42,147 nt of DNA from Candidatus Rifleibacteriota bacterium (GTDB lineage Bacteria; Muiribacteriota; Ozemobacteria; Ozemobacterales; Ozemobacteraceae): assembly GCA_018818125.1 (NCBI GenBank), contig JAHISQ010000073.1, forward strand, positions 1 to 42,147, in the 5' to 3' direction. Numbering within the stretch: position 1 is the stretch's first letter; the number at the start of each line of letters is the position of its first letter. The position numbers and the translations under genes are program-made. Positions 17,798 to 26,627 of the stretch are shown here, one piece after another. The notes beneath the pieces were generated by a model. It worked only from the letters and a program-made list of their open reading frames with translations. It did not search any database and was not told where the DNA came from.

Positions 17798-18430
17798 TTA
17801 AAAAGGAAGCCGACCAGCGGTCAGTTCACGCTGCAGAACTCTTATGTTTTCGAGTTCGCGCAGTTTTGCCCGCTTGTTTTCCTTGATTGTGGCGATCTGA
17901 GAAGCATCATTTAATCCCATTTCAGACAATTTGTCAAGAAACTTCTTTCTAATTGTACACTTAGGATCTTTCAGACGCTTAGAAGCTGCTCGTAGCTGGG
18001 CTTCGTCTTTGCCGCTTGAATCTTTGAGCTTTTTAGAGATTTCGCCGCGGATATTCTTGAGCAGCTCGGAAACCCTTTTGTCGCAGTTTGTGCGAATTTC
18101 CTGGTTTACCTTGCGTGCCTTGATTGACAAACGTGCTTTCAGCCTGGCAATCTTTTCGGAGAGAGGCGTCTTTGTGGTGTCGATCTTTTCTTCCTTGAGA
18201 AGCGCATTGTATTCGCTTTTCAGCATGTCAAAGATTCTGGCCTTTTCCATGCGGGTCAGGTAAGTTTTGGCCCTGGCAATATTTCGGCGCACCAGGCTGA
18301 TGCGTGAAGGATTGGCCAACTGACCTGTTACAGCCTGAAACCTCAGGTTGAAAAGTTCTTCCTTATAGTGTTTATATTTTTCTTCGAGTTCCTGCTCGTT
18401 GAGTTCAGAAAAATCTTCTCGATTCTTCAT
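17798..18430 (-). CDS. rpmC: 50S ribosomal protein L29 with long C-terminal extension
   Basis: L29 is a small two-helix protein at the exit tunnel that helps dock SRP and other factors. Residues about 6-61 are the L29 core: [35 protein letters not shown] and [14 protein letters not shown]. The usual length is 60-75; this protein has 210. The extra roughly 150 residues are very rich in Lys, Arg, Glu and Leu, lack Pro-rich breaks and look like extended helices or coiled coil. I recognise no domain in them. The frame is intact from a start with a good binding site to the stop before rpsQ, so this is not an artefact of frame choice. Confidence 0.94.
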   Translation of the reverse strand: MKNREDFSELNEQELEEKYKHYKEELFNLRFQAVTGQLANPSRISLVRRNIARAKTYLTRMEKARIFDMLKSEYNALLKEEKIDTTKTPLSEKIARLKARLSIKARKVNQEIRTNCDKRVSELLKNIRGEISKKLKDSSGKDEAQLRAASKRLKDPKCTIRKKFLDKLSEMGLNDASQIATIKENKRAKLRELENIRVLQRELTAGRLPF

Positions 18431-18445
18431 TTTTCACCTTCCTGA

Positions 18446-18856
18446 TTACATGTTGTTAGTTACAACCTGGCAGCGGATCGGGAGCTTGTTTGCGGCCTGG
18501 TTGAGAGATTCGATAGCGATGTTTTCGGGTACACCTTCAAGTTCAAACAGAATCTTGCCGGGTTTAACTACTGCAACCCAGAATTCCGGAGCGCCTTTAC
18601 CCTTACCCATACGAACTTCGAGAGGCTTTTTAGATACTGGTTTGTCCGGGAAAATGCGAATCCACATTTTGCCGGCACGCTTGACGGTGCGGGTGATAAC
18701 CTTACGGGCTGCTTCTATTTGAGCACTGGTAATCCAATGCGGATCCATGGCCTGAAGTCCGAAGGAACCGAATGCCAGGTATTTGCCGCCCTTGGCCAAA
18801 CCCTTCATTCTGCCACGGTGCTGCTTGCGATATTTTGTCCTTGCTGGTATCAACAT
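18446..18856 (-). CDS. rplP: 50S ribosomal protein L16
   Basis: L16 lies near the A-site and the peptidyl transferase centre. The 136 residues begin [19 protein letters not shown] and include [19 protein letters not shown] and [16 protein letters not shown], all diagnostic. Standard length. AGGAGG precedes the ATG. Confidence 0.97.
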   Translation of the reverse strand: MLIPARTKYRKQHRGRMKGLAKGGKYLAFGSFGLQAMDPHWITSAQIEAARKVITRTVKRAGKMWIRIFPDKPVSKKPLEVRMGKGKGAPEFWVAVVKPGKILFELEGVPENIAIESLNQAANKLPIRCQVVTNNM

Positions 18857-18870
18857 GAGTGGTTTCCTCC

Positions 18871-19572
18871 TTACTTCCTGTTGCTTGTCGGAGTGTTGCT
18901 GCCGGTAGTGGTATTTTCACGACCATACAGATGTGCTTTGCCAATTTTTTCGCCCTTGAATATCCAAACCTTTACGCCAACACAACCAAAGGTGGTGATA
19001 GCGGTATCGGTTGCATAGTCAATCTCGGCACGCAAAGTGTGTAGAGGAACACGACCTTCGCGAACCCATTCGCGACGAGCAATTTCGGCACCGTTCAGAC
19101 GGCCTGAGCAGAGAATTTTGATCCCTTTGGCACCAGCACGCATAGCACGGCTGATTGTCTGTTTTGTGGCACGGCGATGTGAAACGCGGCGCTCTAGCTG
19201 CATTGCGATACTTTCGGCGATAAGCTTGGCATCAACATCGGGTTGTTTGATTTCCTGAATGTTGAGAAATACTGATTTACCGGTGAGGTCTTCGAGTTCC
19301 TTCTTCAGAATCTCAACCTTGTCTCCACCACGGCCAATGATTACGCCAGGCTTAGCAGTATGAATAGTAATGCGTATCTTGTTGTTAGACTTGCGTTCGA
19401 TTTCGATTTTGCTGATGCCTTCGCGGCGGAACTGCTTTTTATCGATGAATTCGCGAACCTTAACATCTTCGAGTACGAATTTGGCGTAGTCTGCGCGTTT
19501 GGCGAACCATCTTGAATCCCAGGTCCTGGTGATGCCAAGTCGAATTCCAATTGGATTAATCTTCTGGCCCAT
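18871..19572 (-). CDS. rpsC: 30S ribosomal protein S3
   Basis: S3 lines the mRNA entry channel and has helicase activity with S4 and S5. The 233-residue product starts [13 protein letters not shown], has the KH-domain loop [17 protein letters not shown] and the C-terminal domain with [19 protein letters not shown] and [13 protein letters not shown]. Its ATG overlaps the stop of rplV. The Thr/Asn/Ser-rich last ten residues are variable in the family. Confidence 0.97.
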   Translation of the reverse strand: MGQKINPIGIRLGITRTWDSRWFAKRADYAKFVLEDVKVREFIDKKQFRREGISKIEIERKSNNKIRITIHTAKPGVIIGRGGDKVEILKKELEDLTGKSVFLNIQEIKQPDVDAKLIAESIAMQLERRVSHRRATKQTISRAMRAGAKGIKILCSGRLNGAEIARREWVREGRVPLHTLRAEIDYATDTAITTFGCVGVKVWIFKGEKIGKAHLYGRENTTTGSNTPTSNRK

Positions 19573-20306
19573 TATTCATTACCTCCGGCTGGTTTGGTGG
19601 TCTTTTTAGCAGTGGTTTTCTTGGCTGCAGCCGGTTTGGCAGCAGCAGCTGGCTTACTGGAGGAAGGCTTGGCGGCAGTCTTTTTAACTGTCTTTTTGGC
19701 ACCTGCTTCAGAAGTCTGAGCACTTACGGCAAACTTGGCCATTGAGAATTTTTCACGCAGAACAATAACAGCGTGTGAGGTTCTTTTGCGAATGCGATTG
19801 GCGCGACCGCGAGCACGAGCCATGAATCTCTTCATAGTAGCGCCACCGTCAATGGTGATCTTGGCGACATAGAGGTCGTCAGCGCGAAGATCATGGTTGC
19901 TGCCAGCATTGGCAATAGCCGATTTGAGAAGTTTAAGTAGAGTTGGAGCGCCGCCCTTCTGCATGAACTGCAGAGTAGCAAGTGCTTCGTCTACGTTTTT
20001 GCCACGAATTACATCAGCGATGAGTCTGAGTTTTTTCGGGCTGGAGCCGATGTTTCTCAGAACTGCTCTTGGCATGTCAAGAAGATCGATAAGTCTGGAT
20101 TTTTCTTTCCAGTCCAGTTCGCCCACTTTGGGGTACACCTTTTCGAACTTGCCATTTGGCTGAAGCTGGCGATTATACAGACCGGCCTTGGTCAGAACAG
20201 TTTCGATTTTGGCGCGGCTGTTTTTAGTGTCAAGGCCTTTGATCATACGCAGGCCGTTGAACAGATCAACGTCATCGGGAATGGTTACACCAACAAGTCG
20301 TAACAT
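19572..20306 (-). CDS. rplV: 50S ribosomal protein L22 fused to S13-like N-domain
   Basis: Residues about 79-187 are a clear L22: [40 protein letters not shown] and [16 protein letters not shown], including the segment that forms the tunnel-reaching hairpin. The protein has 244 residues against the usual 110. The first 78 residues ([20 protein letters not shown] and on to LIDLLD) resemble the N-terminus of S13 ([19 protein letters not shown] with I-x-G-I after it) in pattern and spacing. The last 45 are Lys/Ala/Pro/Thr-rich, like histone H1 tails. The ATG at 20306 has AGGAG 8 bases upstream, so the N-domain is part of the translated gene. The frame stays open further upstream into rpsS, but that part has no family match. 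Confidence 0.93.
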   Translation of the reverse strand: MLRLVGVTIPDDVDLFNGLRMIKGLDTKNSRAKIETVLTKAGLYNRQLQPNGKFEKVYPKVGELDWKEKSRLIDLLDMPRAVLRNIGSSPKKLRLIADVIRGKNVDEALATLQFMQKGGAPTLLKLLKSAIANAGSNHDLRADDLYVAKITIDGGATMKRFMARARGRANRIRKRTSHAVIVLREKFSMAKFAVSAQTSEAGAKKTVKKTAAKPSSSKPAAAAKPAAAKKTTAKKTTKPAGGNE

Positions 20307-20322
20307 TCTTATTTCTCCTTCC

Positions 20323-20592
20323 CTATTTAAGCTTGGTAGCTTTTTCGCCAGCATGAGCCCTGAAGGTTCTTGTTGCTGCGAATTCGCCAAGCTTGTGGCC
20401 AACCATGTTTTCTGTAATGAAAACTGGCACGTGTTTTCTACCATTATGAACGGCGATGGTGTGTCCAACCATTTCTGGGTAAACGGTTGAAGCTCTAGAC
20501 CAAGTCTTGAGCTGGCGCTTTTCACCGGCCTGATTCATATCATGAACTCTTTTGAGCAATCTTACACAAACAAATGGAGCTTTTTTAGCCAT
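20323..20592 (-). CDS. rpsS: 30S ribosomal protein S19
   Basis: S19 sits in the 30S head next to S13. The 89-residue product has the usual core: [40 protein letters not shown] and [12 protein letters not shown]. Length and place between rplB and rplV are standard. Confidence 0.97.
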   Translation of the reverse strand: MAKKAPFVCVRLLKRVHDMNQAGEKRQLKTWSRASTVYPEMVGHTIAVHNGRKHVPVFITENMVGHKLGEFAATRTFRAHAGEKATKLK

Positions 20593-20604
20593 TGGTAATC
20601 TCCC

Positions 20605-21432
20605 TTACTTCTTGCAACGCGAAATGATGTACTTGCTGGACTGGTTCTTTTTCTTTCTGGTTTTATAACCCTGAGCAGGTGTCCCCCAGAGAGATACTGG
20701 TGTGCGGCCGCGACTGGAGCGAGCTTCACCACCACCGTGCGGGTGATCACACGGGTTCATTGCAGAACCTCTGACGAATGGGCGAATTCCCATCCATCTT
20801 TTGCGTCCGGCCTTGCCCAAGGTAACATTCATGTGATCTGAGTTACCAATTTTGCCAAGGGTTGCACGGCAATCAATGAGAATCATTCTCATTTCGCCTG
20901 AGGGCATGTTGATCTGGGCGTATTTGCCTTCTTTACCAACGAGCTGTGCGCAAGCACCTGCAGATCTGGCGATCTGAGCACCTTTGCCCGGCTTCATTTC
21001 GATACTGTGGATGGTAGAGCCCAGGGGGATATTTTTGAGAGGGAGAGTGTTACCGGGCAGAATGTCAGCATTCACGCCACTTTCGATAACATCGCCTACT
21101 TTGATACCTTCGTGGGCAAGAATGTAGCGCTTTTCGCCATCACGGTAATTAACCAGCGCGATGCGACAAGTGCGGTTGGGATCATATTCGATAGTTGCAA
21201 CAGTGCCGGGAACGCCGTCTTTGTCGCGCTTGAAATCGATGATACGGTAAATGCGTCTTGCACCACCACCCCTGTGTCTCAGGGTAACATGTCCATGATG
21301 GTTGCGACCAGCAGTTGTCTTGAGCCACTCACACAGCGGCTTATGAGGTTTGTCAGTGGTGATATCATCAACGCTGTAAGCGGTCATGAAGCGGCGAGAC
21401 GGCGTGGTTGGCTTATAACTCTTGATACTCAT
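20605..21432 (-). CDS. rplB: 50S ribosomal protein L2
   Basis: L2 is needed for subunit joining and peptidyl transfer. The 275-residue protein has the RNA-binding core [19 protein letters not shown] and the C-terminal signature [19 protein letters not shown], which keeps the conserved His next to the peptidyl transferase centre. It ends in a basic tail. Standard length. Confidence 0.97.
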   Translation of the reverse strand: MSIKSYKPTTPSRRFMTAYSVDDITTDKPHKPLCEWLKTTAGRNHHGHVTLRHRGGGARRIYRIIDFKRDKDGVPGTVATIEYDPNRTCRIALVNYRDGEKRYILAHEGIKVGDVIESGVNADILPGNTLPLKNIPLGSTIHSIEMKPGKGAQIARSAGACAQLVGKEGKYAQINMPSGEMRMILIDCRATLGKIGNSDHMNVTLGKAGRKRWMGIRPFVRGSAMNPCDHPHGGGEARSSRGRTPVSLWGTPAQGYKTRKKKNQSSKYIISRCKK

Positions 21433-21453
21433 AACTTTCTCCTATTCCTGCAC

Positions 21454-21744
21454 TCAGGCAATTCCTTCAAAGAATGGGATTGAATCGCCTTCTTTGAGGG
21501 TAACGATGGCTTTTTTCCATGTAGAAGTGTAGCCATGAAAAACTCCGCGGCGCTTAGGCTTTCTTACTACGTTCAAAGTGTTTACCTTGTTCACGGTAAC
21601 TTTAAAAAGCACTTCAATTGCGTCTTTAATTTGACTCTTGTTGGCGCTTTTGGCGACCTTGAACTGATAAATGCCTTCGCCCATGCGATCATAGCTCTTC
21701 TCAGAAACGATTGGCTGAATTACGATATCCTGAGGTGCTTTCAT
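21454..21744 (-). CDS. rplW: 50S ribosomal protein L23
   Basis: L23 is the main docking site for trigger factor and SRP at the exit tunnel. The 96-residue product contains IVSEKSYDRMGEGIYQFKVA and NTLNVVRKPKRRGVFHGYTS. It has normal length, unlike its exit-tunnel neighbours L17, L22 and L29. The residue E that binds trigger factor in E. coli (in VSEK) is present. It overlaps rplD by 4 bases. Confidence 0.96.
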   Translation of the reverse strand: MKAPQDIVIQPIVSEKSYDRMGEGIYQFKVAKSANKSQIKDAIEVLFKVTVNKVNTLNVVRKPKRRGVFHGYTSTWKKAIVTLKEGDSIPFFEGIA

Positions 21745-22361
21745 TTTACGAGTACCTCCTCGAGCATTTTCACTGCTTTATCATTAATGGCTATATTGCC
21801 AAACTTAAGCATGTCAACAACGTTAACGTTCATCGGAGTTACAACCTTCACATTGTAAAGGTTGGAAACCGCACGGCGGGTATTCTCAGAAATCTCAGGA
21901 ACCACGAACAGAACCTTTTTGAGTTTGTGTGATTCGAGGAAAATTCTAACATCTTTAGTTTTGCCAGTGGCAAATTCAAGATTTTCAACAACGCGTACGG
22001 TGCCGGCATTGGCAAGTTCAGTGAGAACGCCAATGATAGCGCGGTCAACGACCTTTTTGGGTGGGCGATGATCGAATATTCTCGGCTTGGGTCCAAATGC
22101 CTGACCGCCACCTGGGTGCAGAGGAGACTTGATGTCATGCTGTCTCGCACGGCCGGTGCCTTTTTGCTTGAACAACTTTCTGGTGCTGCCAGCTACTTCG
22201 CTTCTGGTTTTGGTAGAAACAGTACCCTGGCGCTCATTGTTTAGCTGAGCTTTTACCACATCGGTGATGGTCTGAGGATGTGCCTTAACAGCAAATACTC
22301 TTTCATCAAGATTTACTGAACCGCTGGCGGTTCCATTCATTTTAAAAATTTTGGTTTCCAT
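21741..22361 (-). CDS. rplD: 50S ribosomal protein L4
   Basis: L4 reaches the constriction of the exit tunnel with L22 and in E. coli regulates the S10 operon. The 206 residues contain the tunnel-loop region RSEVAGSTRKLFKQKGTGRA, RQHDIKSPLHPGGGQAFGPK and the C-terminal Rossmann-like domain. The length is normal. The Lys and Gly residues of the loop mutated in macrolide-resistant strains elsewhere look wild type here. Confidence 0.96.
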   Translation of the reverse strand: METKIFKMNGTASGSVNLDERVFAVKAHPQTITDVVKAQLNNERQGTVSTKTRSEVAGSTRKLFKQKGTGRARQHDIKSPLHPGGGQAFGPKPRIFDHRPPKKVVDRAIIGVLTELANAGTVRVVENLEFATGKTKDVRIFLESHKLKKVLFVVPEISENTRRAVSNLYNVKVVTPMNVNVVDMLKFGNIAINDKAVKMLEEVLVK

Positions 22362-22376
22362 GATTTCCTCCGTTCC

Positions 22377-23000
22377 TTAAGCCTGACGTCTGATAATAAC
22401 CAGACCGTTCGCGGCTCCAGGGATGGAACCCTTTACCAGCAGAAGATTCTTCTGCTCGTCAACCTTAACGATCTTCAGACCTTTTACAGTCTTGCGTACA
22501 TTACCCATTTGACCAGGCAGCTTTTTGCCTTTCCAGGTTCTTGATGCTTGAGTACCAGAACCGCAGGAACCGGTCGCGCGTGCACGATCGGACTGACCGT
22601 GTGTCGTCATTGCTCCGCTGAAGTTATGACGCTCCATTGCGCCGGAAAAACCTTTACCCTTGCTGGTTCCAGTGACACTTACCTGGTCACCTTCTTTAAA
22701 CATTGAAACATTGATTTCGGTGTTCGGCTCAATGCCTTCAAGTTCGTCAGCGGGCAAGGTTCTTACAAAACGGAATGGTTTAACACCGGCTTTTTCAAAG
22801 CTCATGCGCAGAGGTTTGTTAAGCAAACGCTTAACTGCTTCAGGTCTGATCTCACGATAACCAACCTGAACACTGCTGTCGCTTTTTCTGATAATAGTGC
22901 AGGGGCCCACACTGATTACGGTTACTGGAACTACATTTCCATCATCTGTAAAAATCTGGGTCATACCAACTTTGGTACCCAATATTGCCTTAACGCCCAT
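22377..23000 (-). CDS. rplC: 50S ribosomal protein L3
   Basis: L3 is an early-assembly protein reaching toward the peptidyl transferase centre. The 207-residue protein starts MGVKAILGTKVGMTQIFTDD and has the loop MTTHGQSDRARATGSCGSGT followed by GKKLPGQMGN. The last segment reads GQMGN where many bacteria have GHMGN. The length is normal. Confidence 0.96.
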   Translation of the reverse strand: MGVKAILGTKVGMTQIFTDDGNVVPVTVISVGPCTIIRKSDSSVQVGYREIRPEAVKRLLNKPLRMSFEKAGVKPFRFVRTLPADELEGIEPNTEINVSMFKEGDQVSVTGTSKGKGFSGAMERHNFSGAMTTHGQSDRARATGSCGSGTQASRTWKGKKLPGQMGNVRKTVKGLKIVKVDEQKNLLLVKGSIPGAANGLVIIRRQA

Positions 23001-23027
23001 TATTATTTCCTCCTGATTTCCTTCCGA

Positions 23028-23339
23028 TTACAACATCTTAATTTCGATGTTTACGCCGGAGGGAAGGTCCATGTTCATGAGAGAATCAACTGTCTGGCCT
23101 GACGGGTTATACAGGTCGATGTTGCGCTTGTGAATTCTCATTTCGAACTGCTCGCGCGCATCTTTGTTAACGAAAGGCGAGCGAAGAACTGTGTATTTCC
23201 GGAGCTCGGTCGGTAAGGGGGTCGGCCCGGAAATTTTAGTTCCATTACGTTTTACGGTGTCACAGATTCTGGCCACTGACTGGTCAAGAAGACGATGATC
23301 AAAAGCCTTCAGAGACAACCGCATCTTCTGTTTAGCCAT
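23028..23339 (-). CDS. rpsJ: 30S ribosomal protein S10
   Basis: S10 works in the 30S head and, as NusE, in transcription antitermination. The 103 residues include [39 protein letters not shown] and [18 protein letters not shown]. It begins only 45 bases after fusA; the usual tuf gene between them is missing, so the str and S10 operons are joined. Confidence 0.97.
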   Translation of the reverse strand: MAKQKMRLSLKAFDHRLLDQSVARICDTVKRNGTKISGPTPLPTELRKYTVLRSPFVNKDAREQFEMRIHKRNIDLYNPSGQTVDSLMNMDLPSGVNIEIKML

Positions 23340-23384
23340 TGTAAAATCCTCCTTGGATTTTAGTAAGAAATTGATGTTCGATGA

Positions 23385-25511
23385 TTAGTTATCGCCGGCC
23401 ATCATTTGCTGCGGCGCCTGGCCGTAGCCAAACACGCCAAGAATACGTTCTGTTACAGACTTGGGGGCTTCATCATAGTGTAACAACTCCATGGTGAAGG
23501 TGGCGCGCCCCTGCGACAGTGATCGCAGCTGGGTTGAATAACCAAACATATCGGAAAGCGGCGCATGACAGTCAATTACTCTAATGTCTTCACGCATCTC
23601 CATGTTGATTACCTTACCGCGCCGGGAATTCATATTGCCAATGATATCGCCGACATAACTTTCGGGAGTCTCGATCTCGACCTTCATAAATGGCTCGAGA
23701 ATTACCGGTCTGGCGCTACGCATGGCTGCTTTCATGGCTTCGTAAGTCGCTATTTTAAAAGCAATTTCATTGCTCTCTGTTTCACGATACATTGCCGAAG
23801 TAAGCTTTACCATAACATCAACCACCGGGAAGCCTGCTAAGATACCATCATTCATGGCATCGTTGCAACCTTTTTCGATGGCAGTTGCAAACAGCGCCGG
23901 CAGAGTGCCGAAAGCCAACTGACTGACGAATTTGAAACCCTGCCCTCTTTCGAGAGGAGAAACCTCAACCGAGACCTGAGCAAACTGATTTTTACCACCA
24001 ATCTGCCTTTCGTAGAGACTTTCGCCTTTGCCGGCGGCGGTGATTCCCTCTTTATAGGCAACCTGCGGCTTGCCAACTGAAGCTTTTACGTTGAATTCGC
24101 GAATTATACGATCAACGATGACTTCGAGGTGCAACTCGCCCATACCTGATATGAGGGTTTCGCCAGTCTCTGAATCAATCTTGGCCTTGAAGGTCGGGTC
24201 TTCGTTCATAAGAGCTTCGAGAACCTCGGTCAATCTAGAAAGCTCACCCTGAGTCTTCGGCTCTATGGCAACAGAAATTACAGTTTCAGGAAAAGTGATT
24301 TTTTCGAGAGTCGGACGATCGGTTGAACTGGCGAGAGAATCGCCGGTTGCGATGTTCTTCAGTCCTACCGCAGCAACTATATCTCCAGCAGCGGCAACAG
24401 TTAGATCCTGGCGCTGATTGGCATGCATCTGCAGCAGTCTGCCAATTCGTTCCTTGCGACCATCGCGAGTTACATTATAAACCACCTTACCAGATTCAAC
24501 ACTTCCAGAATAAATCCTCAGATAAGCGATTTTGCCTACATGCGGATCAGTTGCAATTTTAAAGACAAGTGCGGCAAATTCGCCGGCCGGGTCAGTCTTG
24601 ATAGCCACTTCTTCGTGAGTCACAGGCATGTAAGCCACGGTCGGCGGAATATCGAGCGGGGAAGGAAGGTAATAAGTAACTGCATCAAGAAGAGCCTGAA
24701 CTCCCTTGTTGCGGAGACTTGAACCACAAAGCACCGGTATCACCCTGTTCTCGATCGTAGCCTGACGGAGTGTTTTCTGTAGAAGATCAAAAGGTATCTC
24801 TTTATCTTCAAGATATAGCTCAAGAATCTCATCGTTATATGCTGATAGAGTTTCGATCATGACATCTCTGGCCACTTTGGCCCTTTCAAGATACTCGACC
24901 GGAACATCGATCGTCTTGAATTCTGCTCCGAGCGTCTTCTGTGATTCTTCATCCCAGAGGTGCTCTTTCATGGTAAGCAGATCAATGTGACCGACGAAAT
25001 TCTCTTCGGCACCAAGTGGAAGAACTATCGGCAGCGGCTTTGAAGCAAGCCGATCAGCGATCTGCTGCACAACTTTTTCAAAGCTCGCACCTGTTCTATC
25101 CATTTTGTTAACGAAAGCGATTCTCGGAACCTTGTAGCGATTGGCCTGGCGCCAGACAGTTTCGGACTGTGGCTGAACACCTGCAACCGCACAAAAAACC
25201 ACCACTGCCCCGTCCAGCACTCTGAGTGAGCGCTCAACTTCAGCAGTGAAATCCACGTGACCGGGTGTGTCTATAATATTGACATCACAATCACGCCAGT
25301 GGCATTTTGTTGCCGCACTCGTAATTGTGATTCCGCGCTCCTGTTCCTGGACCATCCAGTCCATGACAGCTGTTCCCTCGTGAACTTCACCCATTTTGTA
25401 GGCTTTACCAGTGTAGTACAGAATCCGCTCGGTAGTTGTGGTTTTGCCCGCGTCGATGTGGGCCACAATACCGATGTTTCTAATTTTACTGATTGTCTCG
25501 AGAGTCGTCAT
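23385..25511 (-). CDS. fusA: Elongation factor G
   Basis: EF-G drives tRNA-mRNA translocation and ribosome recycling. The 708-residue protein has G1 AHIDAGKTT at 17-25, switch I with [12 protein letters not shown]3 [13 protein letters not shown]4 NKMD, and domains II-V through [14 protein letters not shown]. The ribosome binding site before the ATG is weak. It is the only elongation factor in the window; tuf must lie elsewhere. Confidence 0.97.
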   Translation of the reverse strand: MTTLETISKIRNIGIVAHIDAGKTTTTERILYYTGKAYKMGEVHEGTAVMDWMVQEQERGITITSAATKCHWRDCDVNIIDTPGHVDFTAEVERSLRVLDGAVVVFCAVAGVQPQSETVWRQANRYKVPRIAFVNKMDRTGASFEKVVQQIADRLASKPLPIVLPLGAEENFVGHIDLLTMKEHLWDEESQKTLGAEFKTIDVPVEYLERAKVARDVMIETLSAYNDEILELYLEDKEIPFDLLQKTLRQATIENRVIPVLCGSSLRNKGVQALLDAVTYYLPSPLDIPPTVAYMPVTHEEVAIKTDPAGEFAALVFKIATDPHVGKIAYLRIYSGSVESGKVVYNVTRDGRKERIGRLLQMHANQRQDLTVAAAGDIVAAVGLKNIATGDSLASSTDRPTLEKITFPETVISVAIEPKTQGELSRLTEVLEALMNEDPTFKAKIDSETGETLISGMGELHLEVIVDRIIREFNVKASVGKPQVAYKEGITAAGKGESLYERQIGGKNQFAQVSVEVSPLERGQGFKFVSQLAFGTLPALFATAIEKGCNDAMNDGILAGFPVVDVMVKLTSAMYRETESNEIAFKIATYEAMKAAMRSARPVILEPFMKVEIETPESYVGDIIGNMNSRRGKVINMEMREDIRVIDCHAPLSDMFGYSTQLRSLSQGRATFTMELLHYDEAPKSVTERILGVFGYGQAPQQMMAGDN

Positions 25512-25557
25512 TTAAAGGATACCCGCCTTAATGCAACAGATTATACACGAAAACTTA

Positions 25558-26031
25558 TCAAACTTTGAAGTGTGCGAAAGCCTTGTTAGCGTCGGCCATT
25601 CTGTGTACTTCGTCGCGCTTTTTCATGGTTGAGCCGGTGTTGTTGAGAATATCGTCGAATTCTCCTGACAGACGGTCAGCCATTGATTTTTCTTTTCTGG
25701 CTCTTGAATGCTTAAGGATCCAGCGGAAAGCCAGAGCAACAGCGCGATCGGGTTTAACTTCGATCGGAACCTGATAGTTAGCACCACCAACTCGTTTGCT
25801 GCGAACTTCAACGATCGGTTTGGCGCTGTCTACAACCTTTTTGAAAAGTTCAAGACCATTGTCGTCTTTTCTTTTCTTGGTCAGCATGTCAACTGCATCA
25901 TAGAATATGCGGCTGCCGATGCTCTTTTTACCACACATCATCAGATTATTGATGAAGCGGGTGACCAGTTTTGAGTTGTAAACTGAATCAGGAGTCAATT
26001 CTCTTTTGGATACGTGACCACGACGTGGCAT
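25558..26031 (-). CDS. rpsG: 30S ribosomal protein S7
   Basis: S7 nucleates the 30S head. The 157 residues begin MPRRGHVSKRELTPDSVYNS and have the conserved RVGGANYQVPIEVKPDRAVA and KKRDEVHRMADANKAFAHF end. Normal length, between rpsL and fusA. Confidence 0.97.
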   Translation of the reverse strand: MPRRGHVSKRELTPDSVYNSKLVTRFINNLMMCGKKSIGSRIFYDAVDMLTKKRKDDNGLELFKKVVDSAKPIVEVRSKRVGGANYQVPIEVKPDRAVALAFRWILKHSRARKEKSMADRLSGEFDDILNNTGSTMKKRDEVHRMADANKAFAHFKV

Positions 26032-26042
26032 GAATTATCTCC

Positions 26043-26417
26043 TTATTTCTTGGGCCGTTTGGCACCATACTTAGAGCGAGACTGCATGCGGTTGGCTACG
26101 CCAGCGCAATCCAGTGCTCCGCGAATGATGTGGTAACGAACACCCGGCAAATCTTTTACACGGCCGCCGCGGATCATTACAACTGAATGTTCCTGCAGAT
26201 TGTGACCGATACCAGGAATGTAGGCGGTTACCTCAATCTTGTTAGTCAGCCTGATGCGGGCGATTTTACGAAGAGCCGAGTTCGGTTTCTTCGGTGTAGT
26301 GGTTTTAACTACAGTACAAACACCGCGACGCTGTGGGCAGCTATCAAGTGCCGGCGAGTTGGATTTGTACTTAACCGCCTGTCTGGCCTTTCTGATTAAT
26401 TGATTAATAGTTGGCAC
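26043..26417 (-). CDS. rpsL: 30S ribosomal protein S12
   Basis: S12 controls decoding accuracy at the A site. The 124-residue protein starts [20 protein letters not shown]. Lys in [13 protein letters not shown] and in [12 protein letters not shown], the main streptomycin-resistance positions, are wild type, so sensitivity is expected from this gene. It is the first gene after a consensus promoter and a short 5' stem-loop. Confidence 0.97.
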   Translation of the reverse strand: MPTINQLIRKARQAVKYKSNSPALDSCPQRRGVCTVVKTTTPKKPNSALRKIARIRLTNKIEVTAYIPGIGHNLQEHSVVMIRGGRVKDLPGVRYHIIRGALDCAGVANRMQSRSKYGAKRPKK

Positions 26418-26463
26418 GACAACACCTTCCTTTAAAAATTTGATTCTGCAGACTGCAAAATCC

Positions 26464-26484
26464 CCACCAGATACAAAGAGGTGG
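26464..26484 (-). promoter_or_regulatory. 5' leader stem-loop of the rpsL transcript
   Basis: CCACC and GGTGG pair around an 11-base loop, starting at about the predicted first nucleotide (near 26484) of the rpsL mRNA. A stem at the very 5' end can protect mRNA from decay or affect initiation. The 5 bp stem is short, so the call is tentative. Confidence 0.35.
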
Positions 26485-26490
26485 AAACTG

Positions 26491-26519
26491 ATCTTAGCAC
26501 ATGTTTACAACGCTGTCAA
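26491..26519 (-). promoter_or_regulatory. Sigma-70-type promoter for the rpsL ribosomal operon
   Basis: On the minus strand a perfect -35 TTGACA (26519-26514) is followed after 17 bases by TAAGAT (26496-26491). It lies about 75-100 bases upstream of the rpsL ATG and just after the rpoC terminator. This should drive the whole str-S10-spc-alpha cluster, as no other comparably strong promoter was noticed between 26.4 and 7 kb. Confidence 0.8.
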
Positions 26520-26569
26520 CTGCCTTTTGTGATCAAAAGACCACATCATCCAATCTAAACCCTGTACAC

Positions 26570-26601
26570 AAAAAAGCCGCCCCTTTGTTGGGGCGGCTTT
26601 T
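26570..26601 (-). terminator. Intrinsic terminator after rpoC
   Basis: GCCGCCCC and GGGGCGGC form a perfect 8 bp GC stem (26576-26583 with 26590-26597) with a 6-base loop, extended by A/T flanks. On the minus strand it ends in a run of T. It starts 27 bases after the rpoC stop. The A/T flanks are symmetric, so it may work in both directions. Confidence 0.92.
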
Positions 26602-26627
26602 GAGTGTCTTATACGAGAAAGTTCAGA

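Noticed and set aside
19572..20525. Longer 317-residue reading of rplV starting inside rpsS
   Set aside because: The first 73 codons overlap rpsS out of frame and have no family match; AGGAG at the correct distance supports the ATG at 20306.
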